From NCBI RefSeq assembly GCF_003480255.1, contig NZ_QUIN01000009.1, positions 8,596-72,595 of the forward strand: a stretch of DNA of 64,000 nt, read 5' to 3'. Made by a program: the position numbers and the translations under genes. The DNA comes from Erysipelatoclostridium sp. AM42-17. GTDB lineage: Bacteria > Bacillota_I > Bacilli_A > Erysipelotrichales > Coprobacillaceae. A model generated the notes under the pieces. That model searched no databases and was not told where the DNA came from. It saw only the letters and a list, made by a program, of their open reading frames with translations. Below are positions 16,888 to 23,698 of the stretch, in pieces. The stretch's first letter is position 1, and each line of letters opens with the position of its first letter.

Positions 16888-17578
16888 TCATTAAATACTC
16901 CTGAAATATTTCTTGAAAATCTTTTTTATAGTTTCTTCCAATATTAAGCACATCGCCATTACTTAAAGATACAGTATTACTTGAAACACTATATAAATAA
17001 TCCATATTAATTAAAAATGAGCGATGAATTTGAACTAGCTTATTTGATTTGATTTCCTTTTTTATGTCTTGCATTGATTTAGATATTGTATAAGTTTCCC
17101 CGATAATTGTTTTAATATTAAGCTTATGTCCAACAACTTCAATATAAACAATATCCTTCAATCGTAAATTTACTTTTTTACTACGTGTAGTAAAGGCAAT
17201 CATATAATGATCGTTATAATGTTTAACAAACATTTTTTCAAACAATTCATAATCCTCATCGAAACATTCTTTTCTAATAAAGAAGAAAGGTTGAACGGTA
17301 AGAGATTGAAATACTAAACTATCATCTGCAGTAACAAAAACTAAAGCAGTATCTGGATAGCGCTGCTTTAATTCATCAGCTAATTTCATTCCATCATATT
17401 CATTTAAATGAATATCGATAAAAATCAGCCCGTAATTACGAGAAAAATCAATACTTTGAAAATTATCATTATAGGCTTCTATTGATAGTTTTAAAAATGT
17501 TCCCAGTTGTCCTTTTAAAACAATTTCTTTTAATCTATCAATAAATTCTAATGAATCCTCTAAAATCAAGACATTCAT
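16874..17578 (-). CDS. agrA: LytTR response regulator, AgrA-like
   Basis: 234 residues. Receiver domain at the N-terminus with the acidic pair LEDS (about residues 6-9), phospho-acceptor Asp55 in FIDIH and FVTADD. A LytTR DNA-binding domain fills about residues 130-234, with RSKKVNLRLKDIVYIE and IHRSFLIN as characteristic pieces. It follows the AgrD-like peptide gene by 23 nt with its own GGGGAGG site and should activate the agr promoter when phosphorylated. The usual switch Lys is preceded by Arg (FIRKECF). Confidence 0.88.
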   Translation of the reverse strand: MNVLILEDSLEFIDRLKEIVLKGQLGTFLKLSIEAYNDNFQSIDFSRNYGLIFIDIHLNEYDGMKLADELKQRYPDTALVFVTADDSLVFQSLTVQPFFFIRKECFDEDYELFEKMFVKHYNDHYMIAFTTRSKKVNLRLKDIVYIEVVGHKLNIKTIIGETYTISKSMQDIKKEIKSNKLVQIHRSFLINMDYLYSVSSNTVSLSNGDVLNIGRNYKKDFQEIFQEYLMNGGI

Positions 17579-17601
17579 TATTTATCCTCCCCGTAAATCA
17601 C

Positions 17602-17733
17602 TTATTTTTTTAAATGTTCTAATTGTTTTGGACATTCATGTTCATAATATCCTAAATAAGACATAGATGAAGCACTAACAAAAGCTACACCTTTAATGAA
17701 TGAAAAATATTTTCTCACTAAACATTTTAACAT
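17602..17733 (-). CDS. agrD: AgrD-like autoinducing-peptide precursor (Ser in the ring position)
   Basis: 43 residues, ATG 17733-17731, with an AGGAGGTGGGG site upstream. The layout is that of AgrD: a cationic amphipathic N-terminal part (MLKCLVRKYFSFIKG), a short core and a charged tail with CPKQL, which aligns with the VPKKL-type recognition tail of the cyclic lactone family. Counting back from that proline, Ser25 occupies the slot normally held by the ring Cys, so the expected core is SYLGY or SYLGYY. A lactone instead of a thiolactone is implied. Cys4 and Cys34 are unlikely ring residues. It is the first gene of the agr operon. Confidence 0.72.
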   Translation of the reverse strand: MLKCLVRKYFSFIKGVAFVSASSMSYLGYYEHECPKQLEHLKK

Positions 17734-17866
17734 AATCCCCACCTCCTATAAAACTAATTTATACAAATTTCAACACAGAACGTATTATTTTTCTTCAACA
17801 ACCATCATTGTTCCTAGAAAGCATTTTAATTCCCATTTATTGGAACAAATGATTGATAACATATAA
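17734..17866. promoter_or_regulatory. Divergent control region of agr operon and XRE gene
   Basis: About 130 nt without a gene. It holds an inverted repeat TTGTTCC (17808-17814) and GGAACAA (17842-17848), a minus-strand TATAAA (17763-17758) with no good -35 before agrD, as expected for an activator-dependent promoter, and a plus-strand TTGGAA (17840-17845) with TATAAA (17862-17867) facing the XRE gene. The repeat may bind the LytTR or XRE protein; this is inference. Confidence 0.45.
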
Positions 17867-18217
17867 ATGGTGATAATTGTGGATAAGAAGTTGAATGAAC
17901 TTTTAAAACAAAAGAGAAAAGAACGTGGATTAAGTATTGTTGAGTTATCTCAAGCACTCAATATTCCGAAATCAACAATTTCTAGAATAGAAAATAATTA
18001 TGATTTAAATACGTCTAATAAAAATGTAAAAAGATTGCTTGATTTTTTCTCTATCAAATTAACATATGATAGTTCTTCATCAAATAGAGAAATCATTGAT
18101 ATTACTGACTATTCTCCAGTTCATAAAATGATTATCCAACAAATAAAAGATCAAGAAGAAGTATATCAAGCAATGAAAGAACAAAAAACATCACAAGATA
18201 ACACAAACAAAAAGTGA
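17867..18217 (+). CDS. XRE-family helix-turn-helix protein beside agr
   Basis: 116 residues from ATG 17867, or 112 from GTG 17879, which has GGTGAT 4 nt upstream; the only visible promoter puts its -10 over the ATG, which favours the GTG. The helix-turn-helix (LSIVELSQALNIPKSTISRI, about residues 22-41) is clear. The remaining 55 residues are hydrophilic and unrecognised. Divergent orientation to the agr operon and a shared inverted repeat suggest it regulates agr or itself. A toxin partner is not seen, so an antitoxin role is not supported. Confidence 0.75.
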   Translation: MVIIVDKKLNELLKQKRKERGLSIVELSQALNIPKSTISRIENNYDLNTSNKNVKRLLDFFSIKLTYDSSSSNREIIDITDYSPVHKMIIQQIKDQEEVYQAMKEQKTSQDNTNKK

Positions 18218-18246
18218 TAAGACAAAAATATGTCTTATCACTTTTT
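18209..18246. terminator. Bidirectional terminator, XRE gene / aldo-keto reductase
   Basis: A 16-bp perfect stem (18209-18224 with 18231-18246) and a 6-nt loop; both arms include coding ends of the convergent genes. Confidence 0.88.
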
Positions 18247-19242
18247 ATCTAATAACACGGTACCTTGAGGTGGATTTTCACTAATAGCTCCTACAATATG
18301 GTGAGGAACATACATTTCTTCTAAATATTTTATATCTTCATTGGTAAGTTGAATATCTAATGCATGAACAGCATCATCTATATAATGAGATTGAGTTGCA
18401 CCTATAATAGGTGAAGCCACCCCTTTTGCCCATTGCCAAGCTAATGCAATTTGCGACATCTTACAATGATATTTTTGTGCTAATTCATTTACTCTTTTCA
18501 CTATTTCAATATCATATTTTTCATAGCGATCATATTTTCCATGAACAACACGATCAGTTTGTCCTCTTAGCGTACTGGACTCCCATGTACTTCTTGCCAA
18601 ATGTCCACCAGCTAATGGACTATAGGGCATTAAAGAGACATTCATTTGTTCACAAATAGGAATGAGTTCTCTTTCATCCTCACGATATAATAAATTGTAG
18701 TGATTTTCCATTGTTGAAAAAGGTGTCCAGTGATGGTCTCTAGCTACTAATTGCATATTATAAAATTGATAACCATACATAGCTGATGCCCCAATAGCTC
18801 TTACTTTTCCTGCTTCTACTAATTCATGTAATGCTTCCATTGTTTCTTCTATTGGTGTATCGTAGTCAAAACGATGAATAATATATAAATCTAAGTAGTC
18901 GGTTTGTAATCTTTTTAATGTTCCTTCAATTTCTCTTTTAATAGCCTCTTTTGATAATCGACCTTCATTAAAATAAACCTTTGAAGCAATGACCACATCT
19001 TCTCTTTTTACTCCTAAATTTTTAAAAGCCTTCCCTAAATACTCTTCGCTCGTTCCTTTAGAGTATGTATTTGCCGTATCAAAGAAATTAATACCTAAAT
19101 CAAGCGCATGCTTTACCATTTTTTCAGTCTCTTTTTCATCCAAAGTCCAATCATGCATCGTACCTGCTTGACCAAAACTCATACATCCCAAACATAGTTG
19201 AGATACTTTAATTCCTGTATTTCCTAATGTTGTATATTTCAT
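18238..19242 (-). CDS. Aldo/keto reductase
   Basis: 334 residues, NAD(P)H-dependent reductase of the YajO/YqkF-like group. The TIM-barrel signature is complete: GCMSFG, NFFDTANTYSKGTSEEYLG with the catalytic Asp and Tyr (about residues 55-72), the Lys in VIASK (about 84-88) and IHRFD with the catalytic His (about 122-126). The substrate is unknown. It is monocistronic with its own promoter and shares a terminator with the XRE gene. A different, truncated aldo/keto reductase lies at the right edge of the window. Confidence 0.88.
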   Translation of the reverse strand: MKYTTLGNTGIKVSQLCLGCMSFGQAGTMHDWTLDEKETEKMVKHALDLGINFFDTANTYSKGTSEEYLGKAFKNLGVKREDVVIASKVYFNEGRLSKEAIKREIEGTLKRLQTDYLDLYIIHRFDYDTPIEETMEALHELVEAGKVRAIGASAMYGYQFYNMQLVARDHHWTPFSTMENHYNLLYREDERELIPICEQMNVSLMPYSPLAGGHLARSTWESSTLRGQTDRVVHGKYDRYEKYDIEIVKRVNELAQKYHCKMSQIALAWQWAKGVASPIIGATQSHYIDDAVHALDIQLTNEDIKYLEEMYVPHHIVGAISENPPQGTVLLDKK

Positions 19243-19259
19243 ACTATCACCTCTATTTC

Positions 19260-19288
19260 ATTATAAAATATATAAATAAAATATCTAA
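19260..19288 (-). promoter_or_regulatory. Promoter of the aldo/keto reductase gene
   Basis: TTAGAT (19288-19283), 17-nt spacer, TATAAT (19265-19260), followed by a GAGGTG ribosome site. Confidence 0.5.
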
Positions 19289-19325
19289 TACCTAATCATT
19301 ATCATTCCCTATGCTTTTTAGTTAT

Positions 19326-19351
19326 AAAAAAAGATTGAATCATCAATCTTT
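19326..19351 (-). terminator. Terminator of the aroE-tetR operon
   Basis: AAAGATTGA and TCAATCTTT (19330-19338, 19343-19351), 4-nt loop, with an A run on the plus strand giving a U tract on the minus strand. Overlaps the tetR stop. Confidence 0.75.
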
Positions 19352-19903
19352 ATAAGGATTTTTATTTTCACCAAACAATTGATCCATACCTAAACTACGC
19401 ATATTAACAATTAATTTTGCTATCTCTTTTGTTGAAACAGGCATATCTGATAAAATCCACGATAAAGTCATACTACTTGAAGCATGTGCATGATATATTG
19501 TCGCAAAAACAAGGGGTTCAGGTAAATCTTTACCGTAGAGATGTCGATGATATTGTAAATCAAATTGTTCACAATGTTCAAAAATATAATCTTTTAAACA
19601 ATTTTGTCCTTCCATCATACAAGCTTGTTTCATAAATACATGGTATGTCTTCATATTTTCTAATGTTTCTAATAAAGAATCATAAAAAGATATTTCTGGC
19701 TTAGAAATGTCAAAACCTGGAACAATTCGTGTATTATAAATATATTGAATTAAATCATTTTTATCAATGAAATGATTATAAAATGTTTGCCTACTAATCC
19801 CCGTTGCATCTAGTAGCTGTTTGATTGTGATTGTTTGTAAGTTTTGTTTATTAATAAGTTCTAGTAATTCATCAGCTAAAATCTTTTTTACATTGATGGC
19901 CAT
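19343..19903 (-). CDS. TetR-family transcriptional regulator
   Basis: 186 residues. The N-terminal helix-turn-helix LQTITIKQLLDATGISRQ followed by TFYNHFIDKNDL (about residues 21-50) is diagnostic. The ligand domain has no recognised relatives by eye, though the pattern resembles DhaS-like TetR proteins. It overlaps the upstream membrane protein gene by 16 nt, so it is probably co-expressed with and may regulate that gene or the whole aroE operon. Confidence 0.85.
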   Translation of the reverse strand: MAINVKKILADELLELINKQNLQTITIKQLLDATGISRQTFYNHFIDKNDLIQYIYNTRIVPGFDISKPEISFYDSLLETLENMKTYHVFMKQACMMEGQNCLKDYIFEHCEQFDLQYHRHLYGKDLPEPLVFATIYHAHASSSMTLSWILSDMPVSTKEIAKLIVNMRSLGMDQLFGENKNPYKD

Positions 19904-20565
19904 GCTCCCACATCCTTTTTTGTATTATAACATAAGATTTGTTTTCTTTTATAACTAAACAAACCATAACATACACCAGCTAGTACAAAAATAATGATAA
20001 CAATTAAAATAAATTCATGATAAAAAAATGCTTCTGGTAACATATTAATAACCGGGTCTATTTTAGGATCAAATATCCAGTATTGATTTTTAAAAGCCAT
20101 TTTATGAAATAGAATAAATAAATCATCAAAATCAATACTTGCTAGAACACCAATAGATACTGGTAAGATAATTGAAATCATAGCAGTTAATTTAAAAAAA
20201 CGATATTCATGATGATAACATTGATAAATGACTAAAATCAAAGATGTTATTCCACTACCTAAACAAATGATTTGAATGATTTCAAATATTTTTTTTACTT
20301 CTTGAAAATGAATAACAGAATGATGAGATATAATAAAATCATTCATTCTTAAAGGTCCTTGATAAAAAATAGATTGGTAATGTATTAGCTGTTGATAATT
20401 TAACTGTAACTGTTGCTTTGTTAAATGCGTAGTTTGATCAATCTTTAAATAATGAATATCTAAATGATAGATAATTGGCATAAAAACAGCAACAACAATA
20501 GCAAAACTAATAATAAATAAAGATAAAGAAAGACTGGTTATGATGTCTTTCTTACTATAGCTCAT
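19888..20565 (-). CDS. TIGR01906-type integral membrane protein
   Basis: 225 residues with about four membrane helices and an N-terminal pattern (MPIIYHLDIHYLKIDQ, then LNYQQLIHYQ and GPLRMNDF) that I recognise as the TIGR01906/DUF1461 family found in Lactobacillales and Erysipelotrichia. Its function is unknown. The long extracytoplasmic loop lies between helices 1 and 2 (about residues 32-95). It overlaps trmL by 11 nt at its start and tetR by 16 nt at its end, so its translation is tightly coupled to both. Confidence 0.7.
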   Translation of the reverse strand: MSYSKKDIITSLSLSLFIISFAIVVAVFMPIIYHLDIHYLKIDQTTHLTKQQLQLNYQQLIHYQSIFYQGPLRMNDFIISHHSVIHFQEVKKIFEIIQIICLGSGITSLILVIYQCYHHEYRFFKLTAMISIILPVSIGVLASIDFDDLFILFHKMAFKNQYWIFDPKIDPVINMLPEAFFYHEFILIVIIIFVLAGVCYGLFSYKRKQILCYNTKKDVGAWPSM

Positions 20566-21064
20566 ATAAAAAATCTTCTCCCTTTTGAACTTCTACTTTA
20601 CTTAATTGAGGATAATTTTGTTGTCTTAATACTTCATAAATACAAATAGCTGCACAATTAGATAAGTTAAGACTTCTTACTTTATCACTCATTGGTATTC
20701 TTAAACAACGATCTAAATGCTTCGTTAAGATTTCCTTAGGAATCCCGTCATGTTCATGACCAAAAAATAAGTAATGTTCTTTTTGATCGTCACTAAAATC
20801 TTGATCAGTATAACAAAGATGTGAATAACGTGTAAAGAAATGATATTCACCTGGATTTTGTTTTTCAAATTCTTCATATGATTCATAAACATGTAAATCT
20901 AAATCTTTAATATAATCTAATCCTGCTCTTTTCATTTTCTTATCATCTAAGTCAAATGACATCGGTTTAATGATATGAAGAGAAGTATTGGTTGCAACAC
21001 ATGTACGCATAATATTTCCGGTATTTTGAGGGATAGCAGGATGAACTAAAACAATATGATTCAT
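20555..21064 (-). CDS. trmL: tRNA (cytidine/uridine-34-2'-O)-methyltransferase
   Basis: 169 residues, SPOUT fold. Methylates the wobble ribose in tRNA-Leu species in E. coli. Motifs seen: HPAIPQNTGNIMRTC (about residues 8-22), FFGHEHDGIPKEIL (about 100-113) and the knot segment IPMSDKVRSLNLSNCAAI (about 128-145) with the conserved Ser-Asn. The start codon overlaps the rdgB stop (TAATG), giving coupling inside the aroE operon. Confidence 0.92.
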   Translation of the reverse strand: MNHIVLVHPAIPQNTGNIMRTCVATNTSLHIIKPMSFDLDDKKMKRAGLDYIKDLDLHVYESYEEFEKQNPGEYHFFTRYSHLCYTDQDFSDDQKEHYLFFGHEHDGIPKEILTKHLDRCLRIPMSDKVRSLNLSNCAAICIYEVLRQQNYPQLSKVEVQKGEDFLYEL

Positions 21065-21651
21065 TATAACTCCTCCTTTAAAATTTTATATAATTTTCTA
21101 AGTGCTTTACCACGATGTGAATATTTATTTTTTTCTTCTGGTGACATCGCTGCACTTGTTTTCTTACATGGTGGATAATAGAATATAGGATCATAACCAA
21201 AACCATTTTCACCATCAATACAATCATTGATTTCTCCTTCAAATGTTTCTTCAATTAAAATGGGATCACGTCCAGGAATAACTAAAGCCATTGCACATAC
21301 AAAGCGTGCTGTACGATCTTTACCTTTAACCGCATCAATAATATACTGGTTTTTAATATCATAACTTGTATCATGTCCTAAAAATCGAGCAGAATAAATA
21401 CCTGGCTTTTTATCTAAAGCATCAACTTCTAATCCACTATCATCCGCTAAAACGACTTTATTTAATTCATCAGCAACATATTTTGCTTTAATTAAAGCAT
21501 TTTCTTTAAATGTTTTTCCATTTTCTTCTATTTCAGGAACTGTTTCATAAACATCCTTTAATGATTTCACTTCTATTCCTAAATCTTTTAACATTGCTCT
21601 TATTTCTTTAATTTTTCCTTCATTAGTAGAAGATACAATTAATTCTTTCAT
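21064..21651 (-). CDS. rdgB: XTP/dITP diphosphatase (RdgB/HAM1)
   Basis: 195 residues. Hydrolyses deaminated purine nucleotides (XTP, dITP, ITP) to keep them out of DNA and RNA. The P-loop-like STNEGKIKEI (about residues 7-16), ADDSGLEVDAL (about 68-78) and FGYDPIFYYP (about 151-160) are conserved. It lies one nucleotide after aroE and shares a TAATG junction with trmL. Confidence 0.93.
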   Translation of the reverse strand: MKELIVSSTNEGKIKEIRAMLKDLGIEVKSLKDVYETVPEIEENGKTFKENALIKAKYVADELNKVVLADDSGLEVDALDKKPGIYSARFLGHDTSYDIKNQYIIDAVKGKDRTARFVCAMALVIPGRDPILIEETFEGEINDCIDGENGFGYDPIFYYPPCKKTSAAMSPEEKNKYSHRGKALRKLYKILKEEL

Positions 21652-21652
21652 T

Positions 21653-22516
21653 TTACTCCTCCATCTTTAATGCTTTTTTTACTGGGAGAATGGGCATCTT
21701 TTGATGTGTCCAAAATTCAAAAGAAACAGCTCCTTGATATAAAATCATTCCTTCTCCGTTCATATATTCTAAATGACGATGTTTAGCCATTTGTAATAAC
21801 TTTGTTTCCTTAGGATTATAAATAATGTCAGCTACTTTTAATCCTTCAGGTAAATCATTTTCATTTTTAATTAGACATCCTTCTTCATAAGGATGCATAC
21901 CTACATTTGTTGTTTGTACTAATAAATAGGCATCTTTTAAATCCTCTTTTAATCCTTGTTCATCACTTAATAATTTTAATTTTACAGGACAAGGCAATTT
22001 ATCATTTAATTCTCTAATAAATGGTTTATCACTACGATTATAAACAACAATTTCTTTTGCCTTTGCTAGAGCAAGTGAAACAATGATAGCACAGGCTGCT
22101 CCCCCAGCTCCTAGAACAACAATTTTTTGATTTTCAACCTGCCATCCTTTTTCATGACAAGCCATGACAAAGCCTTTACCATCACTAATATGACCAATTA
22201 ATTTACCATTTTCATTTTTTACTGTATTAACAGCTTGGCATAATTTGGCTTCGTCCGTTATCTCATCTAAATACTTCATAATTTTAAGTTTATAAGGCAT
22301 TGAAACATTAAAACCTTTAATTCCTAATGTCTTTACACTTGTAATATAATCATCCAGGTGGTCTTCACTTACTTCAAAAGCTAAATAAACATCATCAATC
22401 CCTAATGCTTGAAATGCTGTATTATGCATCATAGGTGAAAATGAATGCTTAATAGGATTAGCAACAATCCCATAAAGACCAGTATATCCTGTTATTTTAT
22501 TTTCTAGTTTTTCCAA
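21653..22516 (-). CDS. aroE: Shikimate dehydrogenase (TTG start)
   Basis: 287 residues. Reduces 3-dehydroshikimate with NADPH in aromatic amino acid synthesis. The N-terminal substrate domain has NPIKHSFSPMMHN (about residues 21-33) and the catalytic Lys in NVSMPYK (about 76-82); the Rossmann loop GAGGAACAI is at about 137-145. Translation begins at TTG 22516: it is the first start after an in-frame stop, with GAGGAG 9 nt upstream. First gene of a five-gene operon. No other aro genes are nearby. Confidence 0.92.
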   Translation of the reverse strand: MEKLENKITGYTGLYGIVANPIKHSFSPMMHNTAFQALGIDDVYLAFEVSEDHLDDYITSVKTLGIKGFNVSMPYKLKIMKYLDEITDEAKLCQAVNTVKNENGKLIGHISDGKGFVMACHEKGWQVENQKIVVLGAGGAACAIIVSLALAKAKEIVVYNRSDKPFIRELNDKLPCPVKLKLLSDEQGLKEDLKDAYLLVQTTNVGMHPYEEGCLIKNENDLPEGLKVADIIYNPKETKLLQMAKHRHLEYMNGEGMILYQGAVSFEFWTHQKMPILPVKKALKMEE

Positions 22517-22548
22517 TCAATTCATCTCCTCGTTATTACCTTGTGTTT

Positions 22549-22577
22549 ATTATATAGCATTCCTTTCATTCCACCAA
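22549..22577 (-). promoter_or_regulatory. Promoter of the aroE operon
   Basis: TTGGTG (22577-22572), 17-nt spacer, TATAAT (22554-22549). A divergent TATAAT for chbG lies at 22609-22614. Confidence 0.65.
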
Positions 22578-22636
22578 TAAAAAAGTAACGGTTTAGTATT
22601 ATTTTATGTATAATAGAGTTACAAGGAGATGAAAGT

Positions 22637-23380
22637 ATGATAAAAAAATTAATTGTTAATGGCGACGACTTTGGCCTAAGTGAAGGTCAAACACTCGGTA
22701 TTTTAAAAGCACATCGTGATGGCATTTTAACTTCAACAACTTGTCTTATTAATATGCCTTTTGCTAGTCAGTCATTAGAAATGGCTAAACAATATCCTCA
22801 GCTGGGAATTGGTCTTCATTTAACCATCACAATTGGTAAACCTGTTTTAAAAACGGGCTTAAGTTTTACCGATGAAAATGGCTATTTCAAAAAAAGAGGT
22901 GCTTACGATGACTACGAACCTCATCCAGATCAAGATGAACTTTATCAAGAATGGAAAGCACAAATTGAAAAATTTATCTCAATGACCGGAAAATTACCAA
23001 CCCATCTTGATTCTCATCATCATGTCCATTTGTTACCACAATGCATAGAAGTTACCAAAAGACTTGCTGATGAATATCATTTACCAATGCGTCAGGACAA
23101 ACCGCTTATCAATGATTATCCTTTTGCTCGTTTCAGTGAAGATTTTTATGGTGAGAGTGTAACCAAAGATATGCTCTATCAAATTTTTAATTATGATGAT
23201 GAAATATTTGAAATTATGTGTCATCCAGCCTTTATGGATTGGACTATTTATAGTCAATCTAGTTATAACATTTTAAGAACAAAGGAACTTGAATTACTTT
23301 GTCTTCCAGAAATTAAAGACTATTTACATAAAAATCATATTGAATTAATAAACTATACTCAAATAAAAAATGGAGAATAA
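22637..23380 (+). CDS. chbG: ChbG/HpnK-type carbohydrate deacetylase (YdjC family)
   Basis: 247 residues. Family members remove an N-acetyl group from chitobiose-type disaccharides or related sugars using a metal ion. Seen: the metal-binding GDDFGLS (about residues 9-15), HLDSHHHVHLLPQ (about 118-130) and the late His in CHPAF. A start ATG with AAGGAG 10 nt upstream. It is a single gene; no PTS or phospho-glucosidase genes adjoin it, so the sugar is not known. Confidence 0.88.
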   Translation: MIKKLIVNGDDFGLSEGQTLGILKAHRDGILTSTTCLINMPFASQSLEMAKQYPQLGIGLHLTITIGKPVLKTGLSFTDENGYFKKRGAYDDYEPHPDQDELYQEWKAQIEKFISMTGKLPTHLDSHHHVHLLPQCIEVTKRLADEYHLPMRQDKPLINDYPFARFSEDFYGESVTKDMLYQIFNYDDEIFEIMCHPAFMDWTIYSQSSYNILRTKELELLCLPEIKDYLHKNHIELINYTQIKNGE

Positions 23381-23442
23381 TTTGAAGTGAACCTCCTAAG
23401 TTGTCAAACTTTTTCGGTTCACTTCAAATTTTCTCCATTTTT
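23366..23442. repeat. Long inverted repeat / bidirectional terminator between chbG and copZ
   Basis: Arms of 28 and 27 nt (23366-23393 and 23416-23442) match except for a single-base gap, around a 22-nt loop. The left arm includes the last codons and stop of chbG, the right arm the last bases after copZ. The inner arm TTTGAAGTGAACC followed by AAGTT resembles the tip of IS3-family elements. It can serve as a terminator both ways. Confidence 0.75.
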
Positions 23443-23695
23443 ATCTTTTAAATAAGGAAAATCCTTTCTTTTCATAAGGCTCATTTTTAATTGATAAAGC
23501 CGTATAACCTGTTTGATCAATTGTTGCCTTTAATTTATCTTCATCTAATGCTTCATTAGAAATAATTTCTGTTATCCCTTTACGATGAGAAGAAGAAACT
23601 TTCTTGACATCAAATACCTTTCTAATTGCATCATTAATATGACTTTCGCACATACCACACATCATACCTTTAACTTCTACTGTTGTTTTAATCAT
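23441..23695 (-). CDS. copZ: Copper-chaperone-like heavy-metal-associated protein
   Basis: 84 residues. A single HMA ferredoxin-like domain with the metal motif GMMCGMC (about residues 10-16). Compared with a standard CopZ (about 68 residues) it has a 15-residue basic tail ending KKGFSLFKR. It lies 3 nt after copA with a GAGGG site, in an order csoR-copA-copZ common for copper efflux. Likely role: deliver Cu(I) to CopA. Confidence 0.87.
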   Translation of the reverse strand: MIKTTVEVKGMMCGMCESHINDAIRKVFDVKKVSSSHRKGITEIISNEALDEDKLKATIDQTGYTALSIKNEPYEKKGFSLFKR

Positions 23696-23698
23696 TTT

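Noticed and set aside
17602..17733. Cys34 as the ring-forming residue of the AgrD-like peptide
   Set aside because: Cys34 directly precedes the conserved proline of the tail, a position that belongs to the part removed after cleavage, while Ser25 has the spacing of the ring residue.
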